The notes under the pieces were generated by a model. That model did not search any database. It worked only from the letters and a program-made list of their open reading frames with translations, and had not been told where the DNA came from. A stretch of 64,000 nt of DNA from UBA1444 sp964521625 (lineage in GTDB: Bacteria; Bacillota; Negativicutes; UBA1444), in contig CAZFSM010000015.1 of the NCBI GenBank assembly GCA_964521625.1, forward strand, positions 26,290-90,289, read 5' to 3'. Positions within the stretch are counted from its first letter, which is position 1. Each line of letters starts with the position of its first letter. The translations under genes were made by a program, and so were the position numbers. Below, in pieces: positions 1-8,340 of this stretch.

Positions 1-145
1 GATGCACCGGCGCAGGTTCAAAACCAGCGCTATAAACCTGGTACCATTTACTGCCGTAATGTTTTAAGAACCCCTCCGCCATCTGGCTACGCGCACTATT
101 CTGGGAACACAGGATCAAAATGTTTTCTTTGCTAATTGTCTGCAT
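1..145 (-). CDS. arsenate reductase / low-molecular-weight phosphatase family protein, partial
   Basis: Only the first 48 codons are present; the rest lies left of the window. The N-terminus has the family P-loop, a CX5R motif read as CSQNSARS, followed by QMAEGFLKH, typical of thioredoxin-coupled arsenate reductases and low-molecular-weight protein tyrosine phosphatases. The Cys is the nucleophile and the Arg binds the oxyanion. The start ATG is preceded by a strong GGGAGG about eight bases upstream. The N-terminal sequence alone does not separate arsenate reduction from phosphotyrosine hydrolysis. No other ars gene is visible on this side of the window. Confidence 0.8.
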   Translation of the reverse strand, partial: MQTISKENILILCSQNSARSQMAEGFLKHYGSKWYQVYSAGFEPAPVH

Positions 146-249
146 ACGGAATCCCTCCCGGTTTTTACCTGTTTATTCTTGCCATTGTCGATTTCAGTTT
201 TCATTGTCGCTCATGTTCTGTTATTCCGGCAAGGCTGTTAACAGAAAAA

Positions 250-286
250 TAACATTAATAAACCGCCAAACCCGAAGGCAGGCGGT
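250..286 (-). terminator. possible intrinsic terminator
   Basis: ACCGCC at 262-267 can pair with GGCGGT at 281-286. On the minus strand the stem is followed by a T-rich stretch (TTATTAATGTTATTTTT). It lies about 50 bases past the stop of the minus-strand gene 335-616. The stem is only six pairs, so this is tentative. Confidence 0.35.
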
Positions 287-334
287 CGCGATTTTGTTGT
301 TTAGTTACCCTTCTGGCGGCTTAGGTTCCATTTT

Positions 335-616
335 TTACATTAGATACTCAACTATATTTTCCTTCTCGTTGCACAATTCACACGGGCAGTAAATTTCGTG
401 TGATTCAGTGTGCGCTTTAAGATCATTAAGCCTGGACAACAATTCCGGTTTTTCTTTCGAGGTATTATTCTTCCATTCAACCACCTGACTAAACATGGAT
501 GAAAACAAATCGTTCAGTTGCTCCTGGCTGACCGGCAATGGTTTTGAAATTCGCCCGGTGTTATTCAGGAACTTATACAATGCTCGCGCCTGCGAGGGTG
601 TGAGTTCAATTCTCAT
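335..616 (-). CDS. hypothetical small protein with C-terminal CxCxxC motif
   Basis: This encodes 93 residues. I do not recognise the family. The N-terminal two thirds are mostly helical and charged. Near the C-terminus there is CPCELC, a possible metal site, followed by an acidic tail. The ATG at 616 is preceded by GGCGGGTG at suitable distance; the frame stays open upstream, but no better ribosome site is seen there. It is isolated between the truncated arsC-like gene and a plus-strand gene, with no operon context to suggest a role. Confidence 0.55.
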   Translation of the reverse strand: MRIELTPSQARALYKFLNNTGRISKPLPVSQEQLNDLFSSMFSQVVEWKNNTSKEKPELLSRLNDLKAHTESHEIYCPCELCNEKENIVEYLM

Positions 617-923
617 GTTGCACCCGCCTGATATTTTGATTGATATTACTGTATCGCGAACGAGGCTTATGTGCAATACATTAGGAAAACAAAAAGACGC
701 CCTTACCTTCTGACAATTCGTGCTAAACGCTTCAGTCCACAATTATTTATAAGGCCCGTCGACACGGCGACCTCTGACGACGATCAGCAGTTGCAAAAAA
801 CGTTCAATGATGTCCAAGCACTTTCTGCCGTCTAGTGGTTGATCATTGCAGGCATTCATCGGTTTTTGTTGAAGAGATTAATATAAGTTTTGCTTAATCC
901 CGTGTTTGAAAGGGGATTTATCT
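617..923. other. intergenic region, no supported gene
   Basis: About 300 bases between divergent genes. The left part is the upstream region of the minus-strand gene ending at 616. A 38-codon minus-strand frame (743-859) has no ribosome site and is not called. The right part is AT-rich (TATAAG near 886) and probably holds the promoter of the gene starting at 924, but no convincing -35/-10 pair is seen. Confidence 0.5.
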
Positions 924-2039
924 GTGGAATGGGTATTTCGCTATGCTCTCCCGTCCCTCATGATTGCCAAAGCATTTGAATCAGAATACGCAATCATTGC
1001 TCCTTTTGATGACCCACGAACACAACAGGCTATCTCAAGACAATCTAACGCCACTCGCCTATTAACAGGCTTTATAAATCGTCGCAGCAAACAAATCAAA
1101 CCAGCAGCTTTACTTGTTCTAGCCAACGCACCTGAAAGTGCCGCAAGCGATGAAGCACTTGTTTCCTTTCGCAATTTATGTGCCATTAGTACGTTATTGA
1201 AACATTGGGCATGTTCTGCAAATGAAGGGCGGATCGGCGAAATGCTCTTCTCAGACCACTTTGATTTTTATCCTTACACCGTAAACGAAAACAATCGAAT
1301 TGTCAGCATTACCCCTGATAAGAATAGTTTTGGTTCGGAAGATGCTCCTTTTGTTGGCATGGCCTCGCCTTTGCTTGCAGTGATGCCCGGTCCCGTTTTT
1401 TGCGACGAGCTAATTTTTAGGACTCTCTTGCAACAGTGGCAACACAAATTTTTATCTCCACATGGTACTAGTAAATATACGAGTATATTATTCCGCTCTT
1501 TAGAGCTGGCTTATCAAGCACTTTCAATCCCCACCAAGAACCAGGCTTCCATCCATGACTTTGGCGTGTCGGCGGCCTGTTGGGTTAGTGCTTTTGAAAT
1601 ATTAGTCCACTTTGAACATGCCGACGCAAATAGCAAAAAAGTGCGAGATCATTTATTGAAAGCAGAATACCCTTGGGGCGAAGAACAATTGCGTCAATAT
1701 AGAAAACCAGTCTTCAATAAAAACAATTCCCAGACAGAGTCATACTCATTAATTCAAGAAATTTATATGGCTCTCTATAAAGTTCGAAATGATTTTATGC
1801 ACGGAAACGAAGTGTTGACTCAAACGCTCTCCCTTTTTGGCTTAGATAAGCCGCCGATCAATTGCATCACGCCCACTATCTACAGAATAGCATTATGGCA
1901 TTATCTGCGTTCTCATTTTCACCAAGAGGATCGCGATATTACCGACTTCATTACTTGGCTTCGTGACTATTATGATTATGAAAACTCACTTATGAAGATA
2001 TTTTTTTCCGACACCTTTCCAGTAGAAAGCCAATCTTAA
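924..2039 (+). CDS. hypothetical protein with HEPN-like RX4H motif
   Basis: This encodes 371 residues with GTG as start, chosen because AAGGGG lies nine bases upstream; a TTG at 906 would add six residues but has no ribosome site. The C-terminal half is helical and contains VRNDFMHG (Arg288, Asn289, His293), the RNxxxH form of the RX4H motif of HEPN domains, best known in Apea-like HEPN and many RNase toxins or antiviral effectors. There is no signal peptide or membrane segment. The gene is more AT-rich than its neighbours and stands alone, without an adjacent MNT antitoxin or defence gene. HEPN assignment is by motif only; RNase activity is inference. Confidence 0.6.
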   Translation: MEWVFRYALPSLMIAKAFESEYAIIAPFDDPRTQQAISRQSNATRLLTGFINRRSKQIKPAALLVLANAPESAASDEALVSFRNLCAISTLLKHWACSANEGRIGEMLFSDHFDFYPYTVNENNRIVSITPDKNSFGSEDAPFVGMASPLLAVMPGPVFCDELIFRTLLQQWQHKFLSPHGTSKYTSILFRSLELAYQALSIPTKNQASIHDFGVSAACWVSAFEILVHFEHADANSKKVRDHLLKAEYPWGEEQLRQYRKPVFNKNNSQTESYSLIQEIYMALYKVRNDFMHGNEVLTQTLSLFGLDKPPINCITPTIYRIALWHYLRSHFHQEDRDITDFITWLRDYYDYENSLMKIFFSDTFPVESQS

Positions 2040-2226
2040 GTAAGACAACAAAGTCTTAGCCAGTTTCCGGTTATTACTTCTTCAGACTACCCGCCACCAC
2101 AAAGATAAAAACAACTTCATCCTCTCTGTTAACATATCCATAAACCAGTCTTAACACAAAGCCGCCAGCTCTATGACACAATATACTCAAAGCCTGCGAA
2201 AGCAGAAATAATGGGAGGGGTATAGT

Positions 2227-3357
2227 GTGGCATATGGCAATATTCTGTTCGTAATATCCGATACCGGCGGCGGACATCGCAGCGCAGCGGATGCTATGAT
2301 CGAAGCGGTCCGACGATTGGACGGCGACAGGGCCAGGTGTTCCATTACCGACTTATTGCGCGAAACTGCCGTGCCTCTAGTACGAAGCGCTCCAGAAATT
2401 TACGGTTATTGCTCAACCCGGCAAGTCTGGCTGCATGATTTGTTTTTCCGCTTCACGAACGAACCGCAGCGTATCGACCTGCTTTCCAAACTGGTTTATG
2501 CCAAGGCTAGAGAAAATATCAAACATGTAATTCGCAGCAACCGTCCCGATCTGGTTGTCGTCGCTCACCCGTTGGCGCTTCGCCTGATGTGCATCGCCCG
2601 CCGGGAAATGCGGGCCCAATTCCCTTTGATTACCGTCGTTACTGATCTGGCAACGATTCACGCATCCTGGGCCTACAACGAGTCTGACCTATATCTGGTT
2701 CCGACCTGGGAAGCCCATCAAGCTCTATTGAATCATGGGTTGCCGGCTCACAAACTGATCTATACCGGATTCCCGGTGCATCCGAAATTTTTTGACAGCC
2801 AGGACAACCAACGAGCAATTCGCGACAAGCTGGCCATTGATCCGCACAAAAAAACCGTATTGCTCACAAGTGGCGGCGCGGGCGGCGGAAAAATCAAGGA
2901 TTATGTGGAAAGTATCGAAACGCAACGCCCCGACTGGCAGTCGTTGGTAGTGACCGGCAATAACCGCGAACTCTTCGCCAGCTTAAAAAATCGCCCGTCA
3001 GCACCTTCGCAGACGCATGTTTTCGGTTTCGTGCACAACATGGAACGATTGATGCTGGCGGCTGATGTTGTCGCAACCAAAGCCGGCCCCGGTACGATCA
3101 TGGAAGCCCGGGCGCTGCAGCGGCCGCTAGTCGTGACTGGCGCCGTTGGATTGCAGGAAACCGGCAATATCGACTACGTTTCAAAAAATCGCTACGGGTT
3201 GTTCGCACCGGATTCGACCTCACTGATCAAGGCGCTGGATTCACTGGGCAGCGGCCCAAAAACGGACCGGCAGCAAGATCGCGTCGAAGACGGAGCAACC
3301 CGGATCGCCGGGGTCATTCTGGAGAAGATGCAATGGGCAAGAGATTTACCCGCATAA
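2227..3357 (+). CDS. MGDG synthase / UgtP-type glycosyltransferase (GT28)
   Basis: The 376-residue protein begins with ILFVISDTGGGHRSAAD, the nucleotide-sugar glycosyltransferase N-terminus of the monogalactosyldiacylglycerol synthase family, and carries a C-terminal donor-binding half (KAGPGTIMEA near residue 285). Relatives transfer glucose or galactose to diacylglycerol at the inner membrane face to make glycolipids. GTG start at 2227 follows GGGAGGGG by six bases. It stands alone, ending at a bidirectional terminator shared with the convergent phospholipase gene. Acceptor and sugar donor cannot be told from sequence. Confidence 0.85.
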   Translation: MAYGNILFVISDTGGGHRSAADAMIEAVRRLDGDRARCSITDLLRETAVPLVRSAPEIYGYCSTRQVWLHDLFFRFTNEPQRIDLLSKLVYAKARENIKHVIRSNRPDLVVVAHPLALRLMCIARREMRAQFPLITVVTDLATIHASWAYNESDLYLVPTWEAHQALLNHGLPAHKLIYTGFPVHPKFFDSQDNQRAIRDKLAIDPHKKTVLLTSGGAGGGKIKDYVESIETQRPDWQSLVVTGNNRELFASLKNRPSAPSQTHVFGFVHNMERLMLAADVVATKAGPGTIMEARALQRPLVVTGAVGLQETGNIDYVSKNRYGLFAPDSTSLIKALDSLGSGPKTDRQQDRVEDGATRIAGVILEKMQWARDLPA

Positions 3358-3385
3358 GAACCAGCACCCCTTCGGCAGAAATAAA

Positions 3386-3420
3386 AACAAACGGCTGGGA
3401 ATTTCCCAGCCGTTTGTTTT
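3386..3420. terminator. bidirectional intrinsic terminator
   Basis: A near-perfect stem (GGCTGGGAA / TTCCCAGCC, extended by AAAC/GTTT) is flanked by an A run on the left and a T run on the right. It can stop both the plus-strand glycosyltransferase gene and the minus-strand phospholipase gene. Confidence 0.9.
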
Positions 3421-3450
3421 ATATAAAAGCCATCGCACCCAAGGAGGGGC

Positions 3451-4170
3451 TCAGGCGACGATGGCTGCTCCGTTTGCCAGAGGAACGTTCACAATAGTAA
3501 GCGGGTTTAACGCCAATCGGTGAAAATGTTCAAACAGACCGGCTGTTGACCGCTGGGCCAGCGGCAATGTAACGCGCGTAACAGCTTCATAGTCTGCGTT
3601 GCCTTTGTCCGTATCCACTGCATCCAGTAGTTCGGCGCTGGCTCGTGAATTTTTCAGAATAAAATCAGCGACTTTACTGCCTTGCAGATAGACGCCCAAA
3701 TTCTCGACAGTAAACTGCCGGTAATGTTTCATCGCCCATATTTCGTAGTCCTGGTGACCGCTAAACATCCGTCCCCGTGCATGATGCGGCACGCACATGT
3801 CCTGAACCAGATGCGAGGCCGCCCCCAAAAAGAAAGCCGCCTTGCAGCGGTTTCCCTGACGCGCTTCTTTAATGGCGCGGGCAAAATATTGTTGAAATGT
3901 ATCCAGCGCATTGCCGAAAGGCCAAATACCCCGTCCCGTCTTCGTTTCGAGGTAGTGGTCGATGTTTTTCCACTGGCTGTCGGCCCAAAAGCCGCCTTGA
4001 TTGATATCCTTGACATAAGTGCTGAAAAAACTGGCGCAAGGCAGAAACGCTTCACGGGCTAAAATGTCAATCGCCTGTGCATTGCAAAAAGAGTGCGTCA
4101 ACGGCGGTTTATCGATAAACCGCTGCAATGGGGATGCTGTAACCAACAACAGATGCGCAAGCCGCTGCAT
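3451..4170 (-). CDS. zinc-dependent phospholipase C family protein
   Basis: The 239-residue protein has the metal-ligand pattern of Bacillus phospholipase C: His120-xxx-Asp124-x5-His130, then His139-xxx-Glu143, matching H118/D122/H128/H142/E146 of the B. cereus enzyme. Such enzymes hydrolyse phospholipid headgroups with three zinc ions. The ATG at 4170 is chosen because GGAGGTGG lies seven bases upstream; an ATG at 4203 is also possible, but its extra residues (a GGGG stretch) simply encode that ribosome site. A convincing signal peptide is not seen, which is unusual for a secreted phospholipase. It is convergent with the preceding gene. Confidence 0.8.
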   Translation of the reverse strand: MQRLAHLLLVTASPLQRFIDKPPLTHSFCNAQAIDILAREAFLPCASFFSTYVKDINQGGFWADSQWKNIDHYLETKTGRGIWPFGNALDTFQQYFARAIKEARQGNRCKAAFFLGAASHLVQDMCVPHHARGRMFSGHQDYEIWAMKHYRQFTVENLGVYLQGSKVADFILKNSRASAELLDAVDTDKGNADYEAVTRVTLPLAQRSTAGLFEHFHRLALNPLTIVNVPLANGAAIVA

Positions 4171-4367
4171 TTTTCCACCTCCGCCGATCCTTGTTGATTT
4201 CATTATAACCTCGTCAATACACGGTTCGGTTAACAGAGTATTACGCGAGGTTAACGTATTGTAAAAATCAGGTTACGTTACAGCGATAATATCGCTTGAA
4301 CAGGCAGGAGTTTGCCAACTGAACAGGGAAGATTTTATTTAATGAATTAAGAACGGGAGTGTTTACC

Positions 4368-5465
4368 ATGATTCGAGCCGCCATTTTAGAAAAACCACTG
4401 ACGCCAATCGGCGTCCAAACTCTGCCTGAGCCGGTGTTGGAACCGGGAGCCGCCCTGTTGGAAACGATCTACAGCGAAGTCTGCGGCACTGATGTACACT
4501 TGTACCACGGCCGTCTGGCCGGCGTGCCTTATCCAATTATCCCTGGCCACATCAACGTCGGTCGGGTTGAGAAAATGAACGGCGACTTGCGGGACGCCGA
4601 CGGGCAGCCGCTGCAAATCGGCGATATCGTGACTTTTCTCGATGTACACGAAACCTGCCACGACTGCTGGTTCTGCCTCGTCGCCAAAGCCTCGACCCGC
4701 TGCCCCAGCCGCAAAGTCTACGGCATCACTTATGGGTTGCAGGACGGGATTCTCGGCGGCTGGAGTGAAAAGATTTATCTGAAACCCGGCGTCAAAGTCG
4801 TCAAATTGCCGCCAACGGTTAAACCCGAAGCATTTATCGGCGCCGGTTGCGGTCTGCCCACAGCTTACCACGCTATTGAACAGGCTGGCATCAAACTGGG
4901 TGATACAGTCGTTGTCCAGGGCAGCGGCCCGGTCGGCCTGAATTCGGCGATTTTGGCGCAACTCGCCGGAGCTGTAAAAGTCATTGTGGTCGGCGGCCCG
5001 GCGCACCGGCTGGAGCTTGCCCAGCAGTTTGGCGTAGATGCCGTGGTCAACATTGAAACCACAACCGCTGAAGAAAGAGTTGCCGCTATCAAGGCAATGA
5101 CTTCGGGGCGGGGCGCGGATGTGGCCATCGAAGCAACCGGCTTCCCCGCCGCAGTCAAAGAAGGCATGGCGATGGCCCGGGATGCCGGAACCTATGTGGT
5201 CGTCGGACAATATACCAACAATGGCGATATTTCGATGAATCCGCATCTCGACATCAACAAAAAGCATCTGACCATCAAAGGAACCTGGGGGATCGATCTG
5301 AGCCACTTTTACCGCTCGATTCAAATCATGGCCAAACATCACAATCGCTTCGCCTGGGAAAAATTCGTCTCTGGCCATTACGGCCTGAATGAAGTTAATC
5401 AAGCTATCGCCGATGTCGAACACCACCGAGTAATGAAAGCCGTCATTGACCCGCACAAAAAATAA
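4368..5465 (+). CDS. zinc-binding alcohol dehydrogenase (MDR family)
   Basis: This 365-residue medium-chain dehydrogenase has the catalytic-zinc ligand Cys39 (CGTD) and His61, four structural-zinc Cys (97, 100, 103, 112), and a Rossmann GSGPVGL motif near residue 187. It oxidises an alcohol or polyol with NAD(P). The usual GHE after the catalytic site reads GHI, so the outer Glu is absent. Start ATG 4368 follows GGGAG by eight bases; an in-frame GTG at 4359 overlaps that site. The next gene, an exported isochorismatase-fold protein, begins 20 bases after the stop, so the two are probably cotranscribed. The substrate is not evident. Confidence 0.85.
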   Translation: MIRAAILEKPLTPIGVQTLPEPVLEPGAALLETIYSEVCGTDVHLYHGRLAGVPYPIIPGHINVGRVEKMNGDLRDADGQPLQIGDIVTFLDVHETCHDCWFCLVAKASTRCPSRKVYGITYGLQDGILGGWSEKIYLKPGVKVVKLPPTVKPEAFIGAGCGLPTAYHAIEQAGIKLGDTVVVQGSGPVGLNSAILAQLAGAVKVIVVGGPAHRLELAQQFGVDAVVNIETTTAEERVAAIKAMTSGRGADVAIEATGFPAAVKEGMAMARDAGTYVVVGQYTNNGDISMNPHLDINKKHLTIKGTWGIDLSHFYRSIQIMAKHHNRFAWEKFVSGHYGLNEVNQAIADVEHHRVMKAVIDPHKK

Positions 5466-5485
5466 CAAACGGAGGAGGAATTCAC

Positions 5486-6142
5486 ATGCAGACAAGAACC
5501 GCGTCGAGTAAATTTACCTCGTTGATGCTGTTGCTGTTTCTGGTCGTGTTCCTGACCCAACCGGTACTAGCTGCTCCAGCCACGATCGTCGATGAATGGA
5601 AATCAGTCCCGTTACCGGCCTCCCCACCTATCAAGCCCGTTATAATCGACCCCGGAACCACAGCCTTTTTAATCCTCGATATTCAGCTACCGATGTGCGG
5701 TATCGAGCAAAGACCCCGTTGTGCGGCATCCGTGCCAAAAATCGCCGACTTCCTGCTTCAAGCTCGGGTCCGGGCTATGCCGGTCGTCTATAGCCTCACG
5801 CCGACAGGAACTGTCGAAAACATCGTGCCTGCTGTTTATCCTTTGCCTGGTGAACCGGCAGTTCGATCCAGCGTCGACAAATTTTACAACACCGACCTGG
5901 AAAAAATCTTAAAAGAAAAAGGGATAAAAACCGTGATCATCGTCGGCACCGCTGCTCACGGCGCTGTGTTACACACGGCAACCGGAGCTGCGGTGCGCGG
6001 CATGCAGGTCATTATACCGGTCGATGGCATGTCAGCTATCGAAACTTACGCCGAGCAATACACCGCCTGGCACATGTTGAACGCTCCCGGCACGCGCGCC
6101 CGGACAACCTTGACTACATTCGCACAGATGTCTTTCAAGTAA
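5486..6142 (+). CDS. exported isochorismatase-like (cysteine hydrolase) protein lacking the catalytic Cys
   Basis: The 218-residue protein starts with a Sec signal peptide (residues 1-30, ending PVLAA) and continues as an isochorismatase-fold domain. Of the Asp-Lys-Cys triad, Asp65 (LDIQ) and Lys132 (VDKF) are present, but the Cys position in the motif normally reading NVCVLSTA is Ala160 (HGAVLHTA). It may therefore be a non-hydrolytic binding protein, or use another nucleophile. An exported member of this fold is itself unusual. RBS GGAGGAGG precedes the ATG. It follows the alcohol dehydrogenase gene in an apparent operon that ends in a strong terminator. Confidence 0.75.
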   Translation: MQTRTASSKFTSLMLLLFLVVFLTQPVLAAPATIVDEWKSVPLPASPPIKPVIIDPGTTAFLILDIQLPMCGIEQRPRCAASVPKIADFLLQARVRAMPVVYSLTPTGTVENIVPAVYPLPGEPAVRSSVDKFYNTDLEKILKEKGIKTVIIVGTAAHGAVLHTATGAAVRGMQVIIPVDGMSAIETYAEQYTAWHMLNAPGTRARTTLTTFAQMSFK

Positions 6143-6152
6143 TTGCAACATA

Positions 6153-6186
6153 AAACCCGCGTGATGCTGGTCATCACGCGGGTTTT
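6153..6186 (+). terminator. intrinsic terminator
   Basis: A 13-base-pair stem, AACCCGCGTGATG with CATCACGCGGGTT around a short loop, is followed by TTTTT. It lies ten bases after the isochorismatase-like stop codon and may also serve the convergent gene. Confidence 0.9.
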
Positions 6187-6218
6187 TCATTGGTCTGCCC
6201 ACAGCTAAATAATATGGG

Positions 6219-6644
6219 TTACAAACAATGTTCTCCACCGTTACGCGCTCGGTGCAGTAAAGAATCGAACGATTCTACGGTGAACCCCACCGACAACATC
6301 CGGTTGATCAGTCCGTCCCGGTTGCGTTCCCATTGGGAAACTGCCCAGTCACTGCTCTTTTTGCCGGGAAACGCAACAAGTATGACGTTAATCTCCTTGC
6401 CAGCACAGTCCTTAGCCAAAACTGCAGCTACCGACGGCCGGGAAAAATCGAATTCTGACAGCGGTTGTTGCGGCATCATCAACGTGGTGAAATCTTCCAG
6501 CGCGGCACGTGCATGAGTCACCGCGACCGCCCGGTTATACGTAAATTCGGCCAGTTCCGGCGGCGCCGATTCGGCTTGGCCATAGCCCAAAATCATCACG
6601 CCAAAACACAATATCACCATAAAAACTCTCAGACATTTTCGCAC
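6219..6644 (-). CDS. exported protein of unknown function
   Basis: This encodes 141 residues with a signal peptide (about residues 1-27: basic MRKCLR, then a hydrophobic stretch ending YGQAES). The mature part has no motif I recognise. Start GTG 6644 is preferred because AGGGGG lies about nine bases upstream; a TTG three codons earlier sits too close to that site. It is a single gene convergent with the isochorismatase-like gene. Confidence 0.55.
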   Translation of the reverse strand: MRKCLRVFMVILCFGVMILGYGQAESAPPELAEFTYNRAVAVTHARAALEDFTTLMMPQQPLSEFDFSRPSVAAVLAKDCAGKEINVILVAFPGKKSSDWAVSQWERNRDGLINRMLSVGFTVESFDSLLHRARNGGEHCL

Positions 6645-6846
6645 TCCCGCCAACCCCCTTCAATATTTTCATACCAGTTGATCGCAGAATTCCTGTATCA
6701 ATAACAATATTATTCTGCGCGCCGCTCAGTATCCCTTTTGTAAAAATGATTTTGCATTGTGACAGGGTTCCCTCATCTGTTGTCGAAATAAATAATATAA
6801 TAGTTTGATAAAATAACAACTAACGCAAAGAAGCGAGGTGCTCTTC

Positions 6847-7194
6847 ATGGCAAAGATCAAGGCCCACGCCAAACGCCTCCGGATTTACATCGGCGAAGCC
6901 GATTCCTGGGAAGGAAAGTCGCTCTACAAGGCACTGGTACTAAAAGCCAAAGAACTCGACCTAGCCGGCGCAACCGTCTTTCAAGGTTGCATGGGATACG
7001 GCGCCAATAGCCGGATTCATACCGCCAGCATGATCGACTTGTCTGCCGATTTGCCAATCCTGATCGAAATCATCGACAGCCCTGAATATATCGAAAAATT
7101 TTTGCCTTATCTTGACCTGATGGTCAAAGAAGGTCTGGTGACTGTAGACGACATCGAAGTCATCAAGTACGGCAAAAAAACGCCTGTACGCTAG
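6847..7194 (+). CDS. DUF190 family protein
   Basis: The 115-residue protein matches DUF190 in length and in the pattern LRIYIGEADSWEGKSLY, GATVFQGCMGYG and a closing VTVDDIEVI. The family has a ferredoxin-like, PII-like fold and often accompanies the fluoride channel gene crcB, as here, where crcB starts 25 bases downstream. A regulatory or accessory part in fluoride resistance is an inference from that linkage. Start ATG 6847 follows GAGG by eight bases; an ATG nine bases upstream lacks a site. Confidence 0.85.
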   Translation: MAKIKAHAKRLRIYIGEADSWEGKSLYKALVLKAKELDLAGATVFQGCMGYGANSRIHTASMIDLSADLPILIEIIDSPEYIEKFLPYLDLMVKEGLVTVDDIEVIKYGKKTPVR

Positions 7195-7219
7195 TCAAAA
7201 ACTTCGGGGAGCAGATGAT

Positions 7220-7594
7220 TTGGAGACGATACTTTTTATAGCCATCGGCGGCGGCGTCGGCTCGGTTACCCGCCATCTAACTTCAGTATGGGCGGCAGAA
7301 CGATTCGGCGCCGATTTTCCGTACGGCACGTTACTGGTCAACGTGGTCGGTTGCTATCTGATCGGCCTGTTTATGGTACTTGCCACAGAGCGGTTTATGT
7401 TGCCGGCCCATTGGCGGCTGCTAGTCGCCAGTGGTTTTTTGGGTGGACTTACAACTTTTTCCTCATTTGGTTATGAAACGCTAAAATTAGTGCAAGACGG
7501 CGCCCTAGTGCCGGCATTCCAAAATATAGCCGCCAACCTCGTTACCGGTCTGGTCGCGACTTGGCTCGGCATCATCAGCGGTCGCAGCCTTTAA
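7220..7594 (+). CDS. crcB: fluoride channel CrcB/Fluc
   Basis: The 124-residue, four-helix membrane protein has Fluc signatures: GGGVGSVTRH at the start, NVVGCYLIG in the middle and GFLGGLTTFSSFG in the third helix, which lines the fluoride pore. Fluc proteins form antiparallel dimers that export fluoride from the cytoplasm. Start is TTG, with GGGGAG eight bases upstream. It follows the DUF190 gene in one operon. No fluoride riboswitch was found before the pair. Its stop overlaps the stop of the convergent flavodoxin gene by four bases. Confidence 0.9.
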   Translation: METILFIAIGGGVGSVTRHLTSVWAAERFGADFPYGTLLVNVVGCYLIGLFMVLATERFMLPAHWRLLVASGFLGGLTTFSSFGYETLKLVQDGALVPAFQNIAANLVTGLVATWLGIISGRSL

Positions 7595-8340
7595 GGCAGC
7601 GATTCGCGATTTGTCTGTTCCACAGCGCGTCGTTTAAACGCACGAAAATGCAACAGCAAATTAAGAAAAGGTATTTTAAGCAGCGGTTTAGCCGCTGCTT
7701 TTTCTGTACTGCGACTGATTTTTCCGCTCAGCGCCAGTTCACGTCCCGCCTGCACATATGCTGACAACACTTCCTGAACCAGTGGATCCTCCTGTTTTTC
7801 CAATTGCATCGCCATTTTACGAACTAATGTGCCGACAATCGGTGCATCGGCATAACGGGCGAAGGTTTGAAAATAGGACAGTGTATTTTTCACCGTTTCC
7901 TGTTCGATGTTGGCGCAGAGAGTCAGGATGACCAGCGGTTTGCCGATTACTTGCCGATCCGCATGGTGAAATATCAGACCGCTTTGCGTCAAAAAAAGCC
8001 CAATTTCTGTCCCTGTAGAATTGAAACGATCCAAAAACGTTTTTAGCAAACCGGTCACACCAAACACATACACCGGCGATCCATAAACAATCAGGTCCGC
8101 CGCACGTATTCGGTCAAATATTGCCTTCACATCATCTTGGTCTTCATATACGCAATGACCAAACGTCGCCGGTTTGCTGCAAAAACCGCAGGCCAGGCAG
8201 CGATTTATTTTCTGTTCCGCCAATACTACCGTCTCAAACTCAGCGCCGCAGGCCGTCGCGCCCTCGGCCAGTTTGTCGAGTAATATTTGGGTGCAACCGC
8301 TCCGGCCCCGGTGGCTGCTGTTGATCGCCAATATTTTCAT
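7591..8340 (-). CDS. flavodoxin-family NAD(P)H-dependent FMN reductase
   Basis: This encodes 249 residues. The N-terminus MKILAINSSHRGRSGCTQ is the FMN-phosphate loop of NADPH-dependent FMN reductases. A CLACGFC motif follows (two to three Cys near residue 50), and YGSPVYVFGVTG (about residue 85) forms the second flavin loop. The C-terminal 50 residues are basic and of unclear role. Start ATG 8340 is set by AAGGAG eight bases upstream; an ATG six bases earlier is too close to that site. It is directly downstream of, and overlaps by 101 bases, a tetR gene that probably regulates it. Confidence 0.8.
   Translation of the reverse strand: MKILAINSSHRGRSGCTQILLDKLAEGATACGAEFETVVLAEQKINRCLACGFCSKPATFGHCVYEDQDDVKAIFDRIRAADLIVYGSPVYVFGVTGLLKTFLDRFNSTGTEIGLFLTQSGLIFHHADRQVIGKPLVILTLCANIEQETVKNTLSYFQTFARYADAPIVGTLVRKMAMQLEKQEDPLVQEVLSAYVQAGRELALSGKISRSTEKAAAKPLLKIPFLNLLLHFRAFKRRAVEQTNRESLP

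Noticed and set aside
743..859. 38-codon minus-strand open frame
   Set aside because: No ribosome site before the ATG and no recognisable motif; probably chance.
2041..2058. Hairpin TAAGAC/GTCTTA after the HEPN-like gene
   Set aside because: The six-pair AT-rich stem is not followed by a T run, so it does not qualify as an intrinsic terminator.
4386..5495. Long minus-strand open frame opposite the alcohol dehydrogenase gene
   Set aside because: It is antisense to a well-supported dehydrogenase with intact motifs. Its translation resembles no family and has the composition of a shadow frame.
6660..6846. Possible fluoride riboswitch before the DUF190-crcB pair
   Set aside because: No conserved GGNGAUGG or related core was found in this region; only AT-rich promoter-like sequence is visible.
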